A stretch of DNA of 64,000 nt. Source: Epichloe hybrida. Taxonomy: Eukaryota > Ascomycota > Sordariomycetes > Hypocreales > Clavicipitaceae. Made by a program: the position numbers and the translations under genes. The stretch is from NCBI GenBank assembly GCA_019022495.1, contig JAFEKR010000018.1, forward strand, positions 682,001 to 746,000, read 5' to 3'. This document shows, piece by piece, positions 36,301-48,169 of the stretch (the first letter of the stretch is position 1; each line of letters starts with the position of its first letter). Below the pieces are notes generated by a model. The model had not been told where the DNA came from, searched no databases, and saw nothing but the letters and a program-made list of their open reading frames with translations.

Positions 36301-36990
36301 CTAAATTAATAATGTAAAGCACTAGCTAGCTATTAATTTATATAATATTAACAATAATCTTATAGTTAAATTCGTGATTATCCTTAATTATAAATTTAAA
36401 TTAGCTAGGGGCCTTTCCGTGCATCTAGTAATAGTAGTAGACCTTAGTTAATTTCTTAATTACCTAGTGTTTAACTTTATAACTAGCTTAGTAAAGGATC
36501 TTTATAAGCCATTAAATAGAAGGATAACTAAGTTAATAATATAGTTAATAAATATCTCCTTCTAAAAGGTAAAAGGTAACTGTCTCTCTTACCTCTAGTA
36601 ACCACTAAGGATGCCCCTATTATTGCATAATAGGTATAGTTTTATTACCTTAGATAAGTATATTAGTAAGGTTATTAATCTTAATTTACATCTTATCTAT
36701 ATTAGTAATTAAGAAGAGGAAAGGGGTAGCTATATTTAAAACATAGAATTTAAGCTCTCTAAGTTCTATAGGCATATAAAGGATGCCTTTTATAACAGCT
36801 AATCTAGCGCTAAATATAATAATTTAGGGCTTATAGGGGATTACCTTTAATAAAGGCATTAATCTTAATAAAGCCTTTACTTATACCTCTCCTATACTTA
36901 ATTTCCCTATAGCGCTAGTATTAGGTATAATTCCTCTAAAGACCTCTTTAGAATAGTATTCTTTAAAGACATAATAGATTAAGCCTTTAT
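33370..36990 (-). pseudogene. A3 pol remnant
   Basis: On the - strand: protease tail (about 36990-36720), integrase core near 36380-35950, a long Lys-rich linker (about 35600-35100), RT with TNN at 34491-34499 followed by a Glu/Lys-rich stretch and an LTxKGxSxKIKEVN segment, and RNase H down to about 33400. The domains are those of TDD-type copia polyproteins. Stops are frequent; the limits are approximate. Confidence 0.8.
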
Positions 36991-39400
36991 TACACTTTTA
37001 TAGCTTATAGAGCTCTTATTTAAGAAATATGTGTTAAAAAGCTTAATTATATAAGGTTATAAGAATGTTAATATTAGTAGTATTATAGTTAGTCTATAGT
37101 CTGGAATAGAAGAATTATATAATACTTAGATATACTTTTAATAGTAGCTCCTTTATATTATTATTATTATCTTTAGCTTCTATATAAGCTATAAGATATA
37201 CTTTCTAATTCTTACCTAAGCCTTTATTAGGCTTATTATTATTTTACCCTTTATAGGAGGTAAGAAATACCTAGAATCTTTTCTCTAAAGGGGGTATATA
37301 ATATATCTTACTAGCTTACTAGTAATCTTTCTCCTTTTAATATTCTTTAGTAAAGTAATTAGAAAACTAGTAGCTACTCTTACTATATATAAAGTAGCGC
37401 TTAGTGCTTAGCCTAGGGCTTTACTTATAATAGCTTCCTTTACTATAGGATTATTATTTGTACTAATAATTAGTAAATATAGCCTCTAGAGGGTCTTCTT
37501 ATTAGTACTAAAGGTATTAGGAGAACTTCTTATTTAATTCTATAATAGTAATTACCTTATAAAGGTCTTTAGTAAGACTTTTAAAGCCTATGGAGTATAT
37601 ATATTTTACTATCTAATATTTAGGTATACTAGCTATAGTATTTAACGCTTACTTATAAAGTTTAGTATTTACTATTTTAGTAAGGTATAGGCCTTTATAA
37701 ATCTTCTTAAGAGTTAATAATATAATCTTAAGATAATTAAGCTTACTTTTATTAGGGTTTTTCTTAATTATACTCTTTAGTATTATACTACTTTATTTAT
37801 AGTAATAGAATTACTAATTACTTTCTATCTTAAAGTATTAATAGATATAAGTAATTATCTCTTTATAGGAATAGTTATTCCTAAAGAGATAATTAAGGTA
37901 GTATTATTTAGCATTACCTATTAATATAATAAGGAAAGCCTTCTAATAATATATTTAAGGAAGGTTAATTCTATTACACTTATTTTTAAAGAGTGTAATC
38001 TTTAGCGTTAAGAAGTTATATAGTTTTCTACTATAGTAGTTACTATCCTTATATATCTTTGTAAGCTTTAAGATCTTCTTTGTAATCTAATCTTTAGAGG
38101 GGAATTACTATAAAGGCATAATTTATTATGAATAACAGTCTACTAGTTATTCTTAATAATAATTATCTAGGTAAAGCTATTAATATAATAGGGATTATCA
38201 TAGGGGTTCTTATAAGGGTTTAAGTAATCTTTAGGGTTAAGGAAGGTTAATTTCTAGGGTAAGTTATTAGGGCTATTAATATTAAGGCTCTAGGGGTTTA
38301 GAAGATTATAGTCTCTTTTATAATCTTTCCTATAACTAAAGGGGTATTAAAGTTTAATAAAGCACTTCCTTAAGTAATACTAGGATTAAATATCCTAGGC
38401 CTTGCCTAATAAGGACGCCATAATCTCACAGAGAATTACATAATTCTCTAATAATATCCTTAGATACCCTTTTAAAGGTGTCTTTAGACTAGCCTTTAAA
38501 GTTTTCTTAGAATAATTCCTATAGGTTATTATCTCTCTAACCTTAATGCTTACTAAGGTTAATAAATCTTATAATCTAGTTATTAAGCTTAAGCTATATA
38601 GTAGTCTCTAGATCTAGCTTAATAGATTCTTTCTAGTTATATAAGAAGTTATTTATAAGCTATTAAAGGTATAAGGGTAACTTATGCCTTTAGGGTCTCT
38701 TAGGGGTAATAATTAGAGCCTTACTATTACTAGTAGCCCTTCCTCTTATAGAAGGTCTAGATTTCTTTACTATTTTTAACTATTAAAGGAAAAGTAGTAA
38801 TAGGAGTAAATTAATAGGGAAAAATAAAGTAATAAAAGTGCTAAAAGTAGCTAAAAGCAATAAGAAAAATAATAAGGGAATAATAGAAATTACCACTCCT
38901 ATTTTTTATAAAAAAGAGGGAAGGAGGTAATCTCTCTCTCTTACTAATAAGCATAGGGTAAATAGTACTAATAATAAAGGGGCAAGAAATAAGCTATAAA
39001 TACTTATAGGGAGAGATTAAAGGTCTATTAGGAGAAGGGAATATTTATAGAGAAGTTATAGATATATTAGCTAGCTTAGCTAAGGTTATTTAATATTAGG
39101 TTTAAAATAAATACCTTATAGTAATAGACTTAGTTATTTAGTTAGTTTTCTTATGATAAATAATAAAATTAATAATTAATAATAATATCCTAGATAGATA
39201 TAATAAAGTTATATCCCTTAGCCTAAGGGTTAATAAATTAATTCCTTAGAAGCCTAATAAGCCTATAACTAGGATTCTAGTCTCTTCCTTTAGTATACTT
39301 ATATAGTTATGCCTCTTTACTATAATAACTATTATAGTATAATAAGGGGTAATAGTAGTAATGTCTATAGAAATATCTTTTCTTATAATACCTAGCTTAT
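36991..39400 (-). pseudogene. A3 gag remnant
   Basis: Collinear with A2 29170-31610 and A1 82-1250. No start codon or zinc knuckle could be fixed because of RIP decay. The region between 38750 and 39010 is purine-rich and repetitive (AAAAGTAGCTAAAAG units) and is probably the 5' leader. Confidence 0.65.
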
Positions 39401-39429
39401 TTATAGTTATAAGATTAACTACTAATTAG

Positions 39430-39591
39430 TGTTAGTTACACTAAGGTGCCTATATAGGTAAAAGGATAATCCCGTAATATTAAAGTTAATAATAGTTAGA
39501 TAAATTAGCTAGAAAAGGGGGAGAAGAGAGGGAAAGTCTAGATACTAGGAAAGTAAGCGAAACCTGTGTGTGGGGCAAAAGAGAGGGTAGC
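39430..39591 (-). repeat. Truncated 5' LTR of A3
   Basis: It matches the first 162 bases of the 263-bp A LTR and stops at GAGGGTAGC, where G1 starts. It is preceded by the TAACTACTAATTAG primer-site candidate. Confidence 0.88.
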
Positions 39592-40099
39592 TGTTACGTG
39601 GCGAAACTGCTCAGCCACCAACAAGAAGGATAAGAACGAGTTTGGCATCATAGGTAGAGAAATCAACTTACTTCTAACATCTAAACCTGCCCCTAAGAGT
39701 AGCTTTTATAAGTAAACTTAGCATAACTTACGAACCTACGAATTCGTTAGCCCCTCTGACTGATTTAACCTAACAACATGCAAAGCTAGCACGTAATAAG
39801 TGGTAGCAATTAGAGATTCTTTTATTATGCATCTCTAGTAACCTAGATATAATACCTATATATCTAAAACCGATTATCTATGGCGTTAATACGGAGAACT
39901 AAACACTTTTAACACTTTCCTAGTTACTAAGAGCGAATTACGCCTTATTTATTAGTTCTAGACTTTTAATAACGTAAATCTGGATTTTAAACATTAAAAA
40001 TAAAAACTTGTTAGGATTAGTAATTAGAAGCACTTATATAAACTTGCATACTATGAATTCAATAATGGAATTATAAGGAGACAAGAATAGCTAATATCT

Positions 40100-42950
40100 T
40101 AGGAGCCACCTATCCACTAGAATCTAATTAATACGCAAACTATACGCATTATTTAGAATCAAGTTAGGAACTATATCTCTAAGGCTAAATCTAAAGGATT
40201 CCTTAATAATTCTACTAAATCAGAAGGAAGCAAAGCTTTAGGGCAATAATCTAAAAGCATTACTAGTATTACTAATAGTAACACTATAACTAGAACTAAA
40301 AGGAGCACAAAGATAGGCAAAATTAACAAAGGAAAGGGAATTATAAACTACCCTAAAAATAACACCACTAGTCTAAGCATAATAAAGACAGGCAAAATTA
40401 ACAAAGGAAAGGGGATTATAAACTACCCTAAAAACAATACTGCTAGACTAAGCATGAAACCCCCTAGCCCTCTAACTAAGCTAAATCTATAGGATTCATA
40501 GCTAAAACCTTTAGGAAATGTATTAGAACTAGGAGAAACACACGCTAGGGTAAATAAATATAATACCACACAGCTCTTACAAGGAATAATAGAGTAGTAA
40601 CAGGCTATGTAATAAGCTATGTTAAGCTAGGTGGTAGATGGAATAGACTATCTAGCGTTAAGATTAATATCTAAAATCAGAGGTTTGTAAAGTGCTACTA
40701 CCTTAGTAGGTTTAATACTATTAGCGTAGAATCCTACGTAAAGGATAGTATATTTACTAAGCAACTAGGGTTAACATAATAGTCACTTAGATACTTAGTC
40801 TGGACTAGCAGCGTAACTAATAATACTGCTATACTAGCTAGGAATCTAATAGTAGTAGTTAAATCTGTATAATCCACCGTAGCTAACCCTATATTAACTA
40901 GACTAGGGATAGCATATTAATCCTAGTTATTAAGGAAGAGCGAATCTAGCGTTAGATTAAGACTAGTACAATTAATGAATAGAGGTAATGGAACGAAATG
41001 CGGATTTAACATGGAAAATCACGGATATAGGATATTTTAAGCCTTATAATAAACTAGAAGAAGCTAGTACTAACCTTATTACTTACAATAGGAAACAGAC
41101 TATCTTTTATAATATTAAATTATAGGTCTAGGCTATTAAAGACTACTTATATTATACTAACCCTAGCTAATGAGATATTATCTAAAAGAAGATCTAGATA
41201 CTATTCTAAGGAGACGTAATAGTATGGTATAGATAATATCTTAATGCAAATAAATAAGCCACTATATTTAATAATATATTATTAGTATTTACCGCGGTAC
41301 GGAAGGAATTTAGTATTTAAGTATAGGATATAATAGCGTGGCTTAATAAGGCAGAGTACACTAAAGAAGATATCCTTAATAAAGTATCTTTTCGTGAATT
41401 TATATTAAAAATTTTCTAATATACAAGAGCTAATAGTAAAACGACTAACCATTAGCTCCTAATATGTTTACGCCTTAAGCTCTATCTAGGATTACAATAG
41501 ATATGTCTAATGCTAACTTATAAGGATATAAGATTAGCATATGTTACTATAGTAAATAATAAGAGACGTAACCTATGCAATCACCTATATAGTAAAGGAT
41601 AAGGAAAAGGCGAAAAGAGTAAAGAAAAGCTTAAAGTCTATTTTAATATAAATAAATCTAATAGTAAGTTAGAAGATAATAAAAATAAGATATAAGCTAA
41701 CTAGAATAGGCTAATAAATAGGTGATTCTAGCCTGGAAATTTATAATACTAATAGGATAATAAGAACTAGCAAGGATCCTTAGGATTTTTCTAACCTAGG
41801 CTATATTAGTAAAATTAACTTACTAAAGGGCAAAACTAGAGGCCTTAGTAAAATAAAACTTAAGAGAATTAAGGGGAGCGACTTAGTTTTAACTAAAGCT
41901 AGTAAGAAAGGGCGTAAGATTAACTAGAAGAATAATATTCTTAAAGCTAAGGACCTTTAGGCACCAGAGGCTAATAGTAACCTAGGTATTATTAATACTA
42001 GGAAAAACCGCTTACTAAGGAAAAGGAGTATGCCTATATTGTGGTATATAATAACAATTCTAACGCATAATAGCATAAAACCTATCTCTAGGAATACGGT
42101 TACTATATAGCTAAGGAAGGAGAGGTCTTTAATAAGGAGAATAATAAATCCGGAATATAGGAATCTAACTTTATTAAAACTTATTTTATAGAAAATAGTA
42201 GTAAAGAAGTGGATATAGTAATTACTTAAACGGAAGTAGTTAAACTAAAATAACTTATGCCTAGACAAGTAATTAAAGCTATTATAAGACCTTAGGAGGT
42301 TAAATATAATAGGAAGAGAGTAAATATATATTTAAAAATTCCTCTAAAATTCAATAATAAAGGTAAGAATTATTAAATCTGCCTTAACACTAGGATATTA
42401 TTAATATTAGTGGATAAGGCGTGGTTATAGTAAAACGGGTTAAATGTAAAATAGAGAACATAGGAACTAAAGCTAGTATCTAGAGTATAATCTTCCTTTT
42501 TTATTACTAAAATAGCTATATTTGATTTTTATCTCCTAGGAGTAGCGTGTAGAACGGAAATTACTAGACATTTTATAGTTATAGCGGATGTAATACTAAA
42601 TCTAGGCCCTAAACTACTACTTAGAATAAACTTTCTCTATAAGTATAAAGCGAAAATCAATTTTGTATGTCCTAGAGTAGTTTTTAGGTTAGTTTATAAT
42701 ATAATAGTAGAAGTAGAAATATTCTAACTAATAAGCAAAGTTCCGCACTAACGGGTTATTATAGCTTATATAGTAATAATTCTACTTAGTAAAATAAAAG
42801 TAAGTCTGCTTTAGAAACACTAGGCCTTTTACTATAATATTTATATCCTTAGTATTTATAAGAGTTTAGAGCTAATTTAAAATAATAAGAAGGTTAGTAA
42901 AATCACCCTTTATAGTTACTAGGGCTTATAAGTAAGTAGTTAGTAATAAT
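40100..42950 (+). pseudogene. G1 gag-protease remnant
   Basis: A frame interrupted only by TAA/TAG stops can be followed. It holds a Lys-rich N-terminal part with a 25-residue tandem duplication, the gag motif DIGYF near 41018-41038, a Gln-rich tail (about 41700-41950), and a retropepsin-like domain near 42360-42700 ending DVILNLGPKLLLRINFLYKY. The last motif is the usual flap and C-terminal segment of gypsy proteases. The expected RT does not follow. The start codon is not determined. Confidence 0.75.
40315..40464 (+). repeat. In-frame 75-bp tandem duplication in G1 gag
   Basis: Two units start with AGGCAAAATTAACAAAGG at 40315 and 40390. Each encodes GKINKGKGIINYPKNNT. The 75-bp period keeps the frame. 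Confidence 0.9.
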
Positions 42951-43440
42951 AAAATAAAATATAAGGGAGAAGGAATAGATTTACCCCCTTATAAGTATTA
43001 CTATACTATATATATTAAATATAGTATTTTATAAGTTTAGCCTATTTATTATTAATAACTAAAATATAAGGGAATTAATAGTTTATCTAAGGTAATATAA
43101 GCTTAGTTAAAGGGCTTCTCTTAAACTTAGAGTAGCTTATATATAAATAATATATATAGCTATAGATTTATAAGTAAATATACTTATTTTTTATAATAAA
43201 AAGCTTAGGAATAATAAAGGTAATAGTATAAGAAAACTAAAGGTATAATAGAATTTAAAAGGAGAATTCCTATAGTTAAGAAGGGAAAAAGTATATAATA
43301 TAGTAAGAAGCTATAAGTAATTTAAAGGTAAAAGTAAGCTACTAGTTATTATTATTTTAATATTAGCTACTACCTAGTAAGTAGCTATATATTAACTAGT
43401 AAAAGCTATTTAAGGGCCTAGCTATAAGTAAGGGAATAAT
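42951..43440. other. Unassigned degraded sequence left of an LTR
   Basis: A+T-rich, RIP-like DNA with no motif I can name. It ends in a purine-rich stretch (AAGTAAGGGAATAAT) directly before the LTR at 43441, so the right part may be the 3' end of another G2-family element. Confidence 0.4.
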
Positions 43441-43641
43441 TATAAGGCTTACTTATAATACTAGTATACCTATATACTACCTAGTAGGTATACTACGCCC
43501 TAGGGCTAGGTTTACATAACACTAGCAAGCTACTAGCTATAAGCTAGTAACTTACGCACATAACACACTTAGACCTAGTAAGCTTTAGTTAATATACGAA
43601 CGCCCCTATACCTCTTGCCTAGCTATCCCTTTGTTCTCACA
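43441..43641 (+). repeat. LTR of the G2 family, left copy
   Basis: 201 bp collinear with 43949-44149. The consensus is TGTGAGG...CTCACA; the start here has decayed to TATAAGG. Its right edge (TTGTTCTCACA) is not mutated and is followed by GAATT. Confidence 0.85.
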
Positions 43642-43948
43642 GAATTGTATAAGAATAGTTAGGCTATAGTTTTAAGTTTATACTAAAAGAAAGACCTCTC
43701 TAGTACTTCCTAGAGAACCTTTTAGGCTAAGGAGACCCTTAAGATCTCCTAACTCTTATCTATAGAATTAGGTAAAAGTTTAAGATAAATAAAATATATT
43801 AAAAGAACTATCTATTATAGGGAAGATTATGCTTACTTATAATTATCTAAGAGAACCCTAGTAAATTAAAGATTAAATACTTTAAAGACCTTATAATAAA
43901 GCTTTTAAATCTTTAAAGGGCAAATTCTTATAAATCCTAGTTAGAATT
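43642..43948. other. 307-bp spacer between the two LTRs
   Basis: No gene is seen. It begins and ends with GAATT, directly against each LTR. It is either the interior of a very short LTR element or flanking DNA between two elements. Confidence 0.6.
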
Positions 43949-44149
43949 TGTGAGGCCGCACTCATAACACCCGTGCGCTAGCGCACACTAGGCGGGCACA
44001 CTACGCCCTAGGGCTAGGTTTATGTAACACTAGCAAGCTACTAGCTATAAGCTAATAACTTATACGCATAACACACTTAGACCTAGTAAGCTTTAGTTAA
44101 TATATAAACGCCCCGATACCTCTTACCTAGCTATCCCTTTATTCTTATA
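43949..44149 (+). repeat. LTR of the G2 family, right copy; probable 5' LTR of G2
   Basis: 201 bp from TGTGAGGCCGCACTC to TTCTTATA. Its left edge is C+G-rich and contains the palindromic GTGCGCTAGCGCAC. Gag-like sequence of G2 follows on the right. Confidence 0.8.
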
Positions 44150-44179
44150 ATTTTAAAGCTTCTTTTACTAGCTACCTAA

Positions 44180-45530
44180 GAGTAATATAAGGGGGAGAAT
44201 AACCTAATTTACTAAAACTATACTATATATTACTTAGGATTAGCTAGATAATAGTAATACTATAGCTAAGGATATATTATATTCTATAACCTTATTAAAA
44301 GCTATACCTTTTACTATAAGGGTAGAAAAGGTAGTAGTTAGAGAGTAAATTACCTAGCTTAAGTAACTTAAGGAATTATAGGATTAAGAAAAGGAGCTTA
44401 CTAACTTAATATAATCTTATAGAAAACTAGTAAAAAGGGGCTAAAAAAATAGTTTATTCTTAAGCCTTAGTAGCTAAGAAGTTAAGGTCTAAAATATTAT
44501 AGAACTCTAATACCTTATAAACCTATAGAAGCATAAAATATAGCTTAATAACCTTAACTATACCTTTAAGGGGGTAAAGAAGAAGTATTACTAAGATAAC
44601 TAAAAGATTCTCTTTACACTTAACTATATATATATAAACTATTAGGCTAGATAGGACTAATATATTAAAGAATAACTAGCTAATAGTTAGGTTTATCCTA
44701 AGGATAACTAGGATAAGTTCTAAGACTAGACTCTTATATTACTTAAAGACTCTATAAGCTATAATATATAAATAGTTATGTAGCTAGAAAACATAAAGCA
44801 AAAGGAGAGCTAGAGTCCTATTAAGTTTAGTATTTACTTAGATTTACTAGAGAAACACCTAGAATAAGCTCTAGAAAAGACCTATGCTTTTATATTCGTT
44901 ATAAAATTACTCCTTAACTTATAAGATTATATTAACCTATATCTAAATATTACTAGCCTAATATAAGAAGATATTATATAACTTACCTAGTAATTCTAGG
45001 AGGTAATATTAAAGAATAAGCAAAAGCTAAATAATTTAGAAAAGAAAAGACTATATAAGGTAGCTTAACACTAAAGACATAATTCTCTATAAGGGCATTA
45101 GCTAAATAAGGACTAAAGAGATAAGGATAAGGATAAGGAAAAGACCCTAGCTACTTAAATAATAATAAACTATAAGGAAGAAAATAGTGCTATAATTATA
45201 GTAGTATAAAGCATCTCTTCTATAATTATAATAAGCTAAGGAAAGACTAGTAAGAGGGTTAGGAAAACTCCTAGAGGTAAAAGTAAAAGCCCTTACCTTT
45301 ACTTTAGATACTAGGGTACTAGTAAGACGCTAATTCCATATACTAGTTACTATTTACAGGTATAAAGATATTAAAATAGTAGCAAATCTTAATAGTTACG
45401 CTAAGATTAATATTATAAGTGCCTAATTTACATAGACTTATAAGCTTAATTAGGCTAAGGCTATAGCACCTATCTTAAAGGTAGTAAGGGCTCTAATAGT
45501 TCCCTAATATAGTGTCTATAAGGTACTTAT
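44180..45530 (+). pseudogene. G2 gag-protease remnant
   Basis: A frame with only TAA/TAG-type interruptions encodes a helical, Gln/Lys-rich gag: LYITQDQLDNSN-like with Gln as stop, then EKVVVREQITQLKQLKELQ-like. A retropepsin-like segment near 45385-45440 reads NSYAKINIISAQF where DSGAKxNxxS is expected, so the catalytic Asp appears mutated to Asn. No CCHC knuckle was recognised. The frame reaches the U insertion in a KVL segment that resumes right of U. Confidence 0.65.
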
Positions 45531-45559
45531 CCCTCCCGGGCACGAGGTAAAACTGCTTA

Positions 45560-45900
45560 AATTATAGATCTCTATTTTTCAACACCTTTTCCAAATATCT
45601 AGCCTTCTTCTCTAGCTTTTTATTTCCCTTCTTCTTCTTACTTTTCCTAAATTCCTTAATGTTTTCCTTGGTTTTTTAAATTTCCTTTTTATCTAGAATT
45701 TCCTCGGATTTTTAGATAGCTATTAGGTTTTGTAGCCTAGTGGTTATAGCCCCTAGCTTGTAGTTACCCTTAGCTATACTATTTTCTAATTAGTTAGTTG
45801 TTAATTAGTTAATTAGTAGCCCTTGACCTACCTGTGGATTGTGTAGTGCGTTTGTTAGTTTTGAATTAGAGTGGAGTTAAGTAAGGATAAGTTATGTTTT
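45560..45900 (-). pseudogene. Possible basic coiled-coil C-terminal tail in U
   Basis: On the - strand one frame holds about 100 codons with only Gln-type stops: a segment NSKLTNALHNPQVGQGLL, then TTRLQNLIAI, then a run rich in Lys and Glu (KSKKKKGNKKLEKKARYL). Basic helical tails of this kind end many fungal pogo/Fot1-like transposases. The catalytic part is absent, so the assignment is a guess. A tRNA A-box-like string on the + strand near 45733 has no proper B box. Confidence 0.3.
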
Positions 45901-45982
45901 TTTTTAGGGTTTAAGTTTGCCTTAGAGCTTTAAAGGATAAGTTATAAGATGGAAGAGATGTAGAGAGATAGAATAAACACAG

Positions 45983-46249
45983 TGTCACGACTGTGTTCGG
46001 GGAGATATAAACGGAGTGAAGGCTGAGGTTCTTGGTCATAGCTAGAGAGCTGCTACTTAGGGGTGGGTGCATAAAGGTCTCAAACTCTAACCTCCCATAT
46101 CTCTTATAGGCAGTCCTTATCTAAATACCCTACTACGTACACATAGCTATCTTATAGCTACTTAGTCATCCGCGGAACCCAAGGCTTATCCAAGGGCTCT
46201 AACATATAACCATCCTATCCATAGCCCCTTAGCCTCTATGCTCCTAATA
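45983..46249 (-). repeat. 3' LTR of G3
   Basis: Begins TGTCACGACTGTGTTCGGG, with the outer half unmutated. Its inner half and end (CCTAATA for CCTGACA) have decayed. Confidence 0.93.
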
Positions 46250-46252
46250 TAC

Positions 46253-46262
46253 TACCCCCCTA
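46253..46262 (-). other. Polypurine tract of G3
   Basis: TACCCCCCTA reads TAGGGGGGTA on the - strand, four bases inside the LTR. Confidence 0.7.
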
Positions 46263-48160
46263 ATATACAATCATCCTTAATCAAAAAGAGCTGCTTAGCT
46301 AGTATATGTATACTACGCATAACCCATAGCAATGCCTATGTTACTAGCTATACTATTAGTGCGTAGCATTACGTCCGCTTTAAATAATAAGACAGACATT
46401 ATAAGGTCCTAGGTAATCCTTCTTATAACCTCCAGATTATAAATAGCTACACACTCACTGCTTTATTACCTCTAATATATATGCCTCTATCTAGTAAGTT
46501 ACTAGCACTAAGTGAATAGGCTACCTATTGAATTTTATAATTAGGTTAAATAGACAGGGTAACGCGCGCCATTCAAAACAAATAACTTCTTATCTAATAT
46601 TAGGGATATTATATTAATCTCACTAGGAGTTCGCAGCTAGCGTGCGTATCTACTAGTAGCGGCTATAACCATAAATATTATAATTCCTAGATTAGCTACA
46701 CATAGCGCGTAAATTACTCAGGGGTCTAGGGCTAATATAAAAGAGGCCTACTTACCCTTACTTCCACATACTTTTCTTCCCTCTATATTCTCCCTTAGCA
46801 TTATAAGTTACCCTTACCTACAAGCTAGTAGCTTTATAGCTTCTTTTATAGTAATTACTAACATCCTATAGCATCACTTTATTATCTACATCTACCCTTA
46901 TCTAAAATACCTAAATCCTCTTAAACACTAAAAGGTTAGTTACTTATCTTTTACTTATAAGTTTCTTATAGCGTATTACTACTAACTTACTAGTAGTTAA
47001 TAATATCTTTAACATAAGCTACTACTCTACTACTATTACCTCCCTCTAGTAAGAAGAATTCCTTAATATCTCCTTTAAAGTCTCCTAGTAAGAAGTATAT
47101 AGCTTTAAAAATCTTAATATAAGTATAACATCTCTACCCCCCCTAGCGCTTACCTTACTAACTTGTAGCTAGTAGTGCTAGTAAAACAAAGATTCCTTAC
47201 ATCCACTATGTGTGGTAGGTTACGATATAGGCTATTATACCTAAAGATAGTAATAGCGCAAAGCCACAATATATTATTAAGGGCAAATCTATCCTAACCT
47301 AATATACTAATTCTCTAAGTATAACTTTACTACTATCTTACTACGTGTTACTCCTAACTTACATAAATAACTTAATAAAATACGCCTATTATATGCGTAA
47401 TAATAAGGACTACACTAGGGTTTATCCTCCTTTTCTTACTACTAATATATATACTAACACACTACTAGTATCTTGCTTAGTTTGCCTAGTTATACTATGC
47501 GCTCTTTAAGTGTATTAATGCTTATAGTAATCCTAAAGATAATCTATAATTTCTTAATAATATACATATCTCTTATTTCTATAACTTAGTTACTACTAAT
47601 ATACTACTAGTGTCTAATACGCGCAAAACGCAAACTTTATAATATACTCCTAACCACTAAAAATACTAATAAGTATAGTTAGGTAAGGCAAGCGTGACTT
47701 ATAGCGGAAGTTACACGTAAGGCTAACGCTAACAAATAAGTTACTATATTACTACTTAATAATACTATTAATCTAGAAGTCTAGATTAATATTTCCAATA
47801 GCTTATGTTTTATTATGTAGAACCTTCTATCTATACGTATTTCCACGCTCTAGTTTATAGCTTTACTAACTCACTAGTAGCTTACTACTAATATATTTAC
47901 GCTTCTTACTTGTGTTAGGCCGCTAGACCTCCCTAGCAAGCTTTATACATATATATACAAGGAGGGGGATTCCTCTAATAATAAGGACAAATCCTCCGCC
48001 CCTATTAGCATAGGTAAGAATACTAGGGGCTAGGCAGGTAACATATTAATAGAATAATTAGTGCGAAGTAACTATAAGTTAGGTTTCTAAGAATTTATCT
48101 AGATTTTTTTTATATATTACTACTACTATCTAAACTCTACCAAATGCAACTCTATATCCA
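46263..48160 (-). other. G3 region between chromodomain and 3' LTR, no known domain
   Basis: About 1.9 kb. One - strand frame can be followed over long stretches with interruptions mostly of TAA/TAG type, for example through LARESSGL-like and RSVNILVVSY segments near 47940-47870. I recognise no domain. Chromoviruses usually have only a short 3' untranslated region here, so this may be an extra frame, a duplicated segment or inserted DNA. Confidence 0.4.
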
Positions 48161-48169
48161 CAAACTAGC

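Larger units (their letters stand above)
33079..39591 (-). mobile_element. Copia element A3, 5' LTR truncated by G1
   Basis: A3 is the only A copy without an internal insertion. It has a left LTR (33079-33341), pol and gag, and the first 162 bases of the right LTR (39430-39591), which is cut by G1. The right-hand TSD is lost. The RT box is TNN (34491-34499). It serves as the reference for reconstructing A1 and A2. Confidence 0.92.
39592..42950 (+). mobile_element. Ty3/gypsy element G1, 3'-truncated
   Basis: It begins TGTTACGTGGCGAAACTGC, C+G-rich at its outer edge, inside the A3 LTR. The 5' LTR probably runs to about 40010, but no second copy exists to confirm this. Gag and protease of an ascomycete gypsy element follow. 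RT and integrase are absent; the sequence becomes unassignable after about 42950. Confidence 0.7.

Noticed and set aside
43441..44149. Ordinary TRIM element with a normal TSD
   Set aside because: Outer flanks ATAAT and ATTTT do not match as a TSD, and the preserved LTR edges face inward; kept only as an alternative.
45728..45780. tRNA gene or tRNA-derived SINE head (TAGCCTAGTGGTTA)
   Set aside because: Resembles an A box, but no B box at proper distance and no cloverleaf or acceptor stem could be formed by eye.
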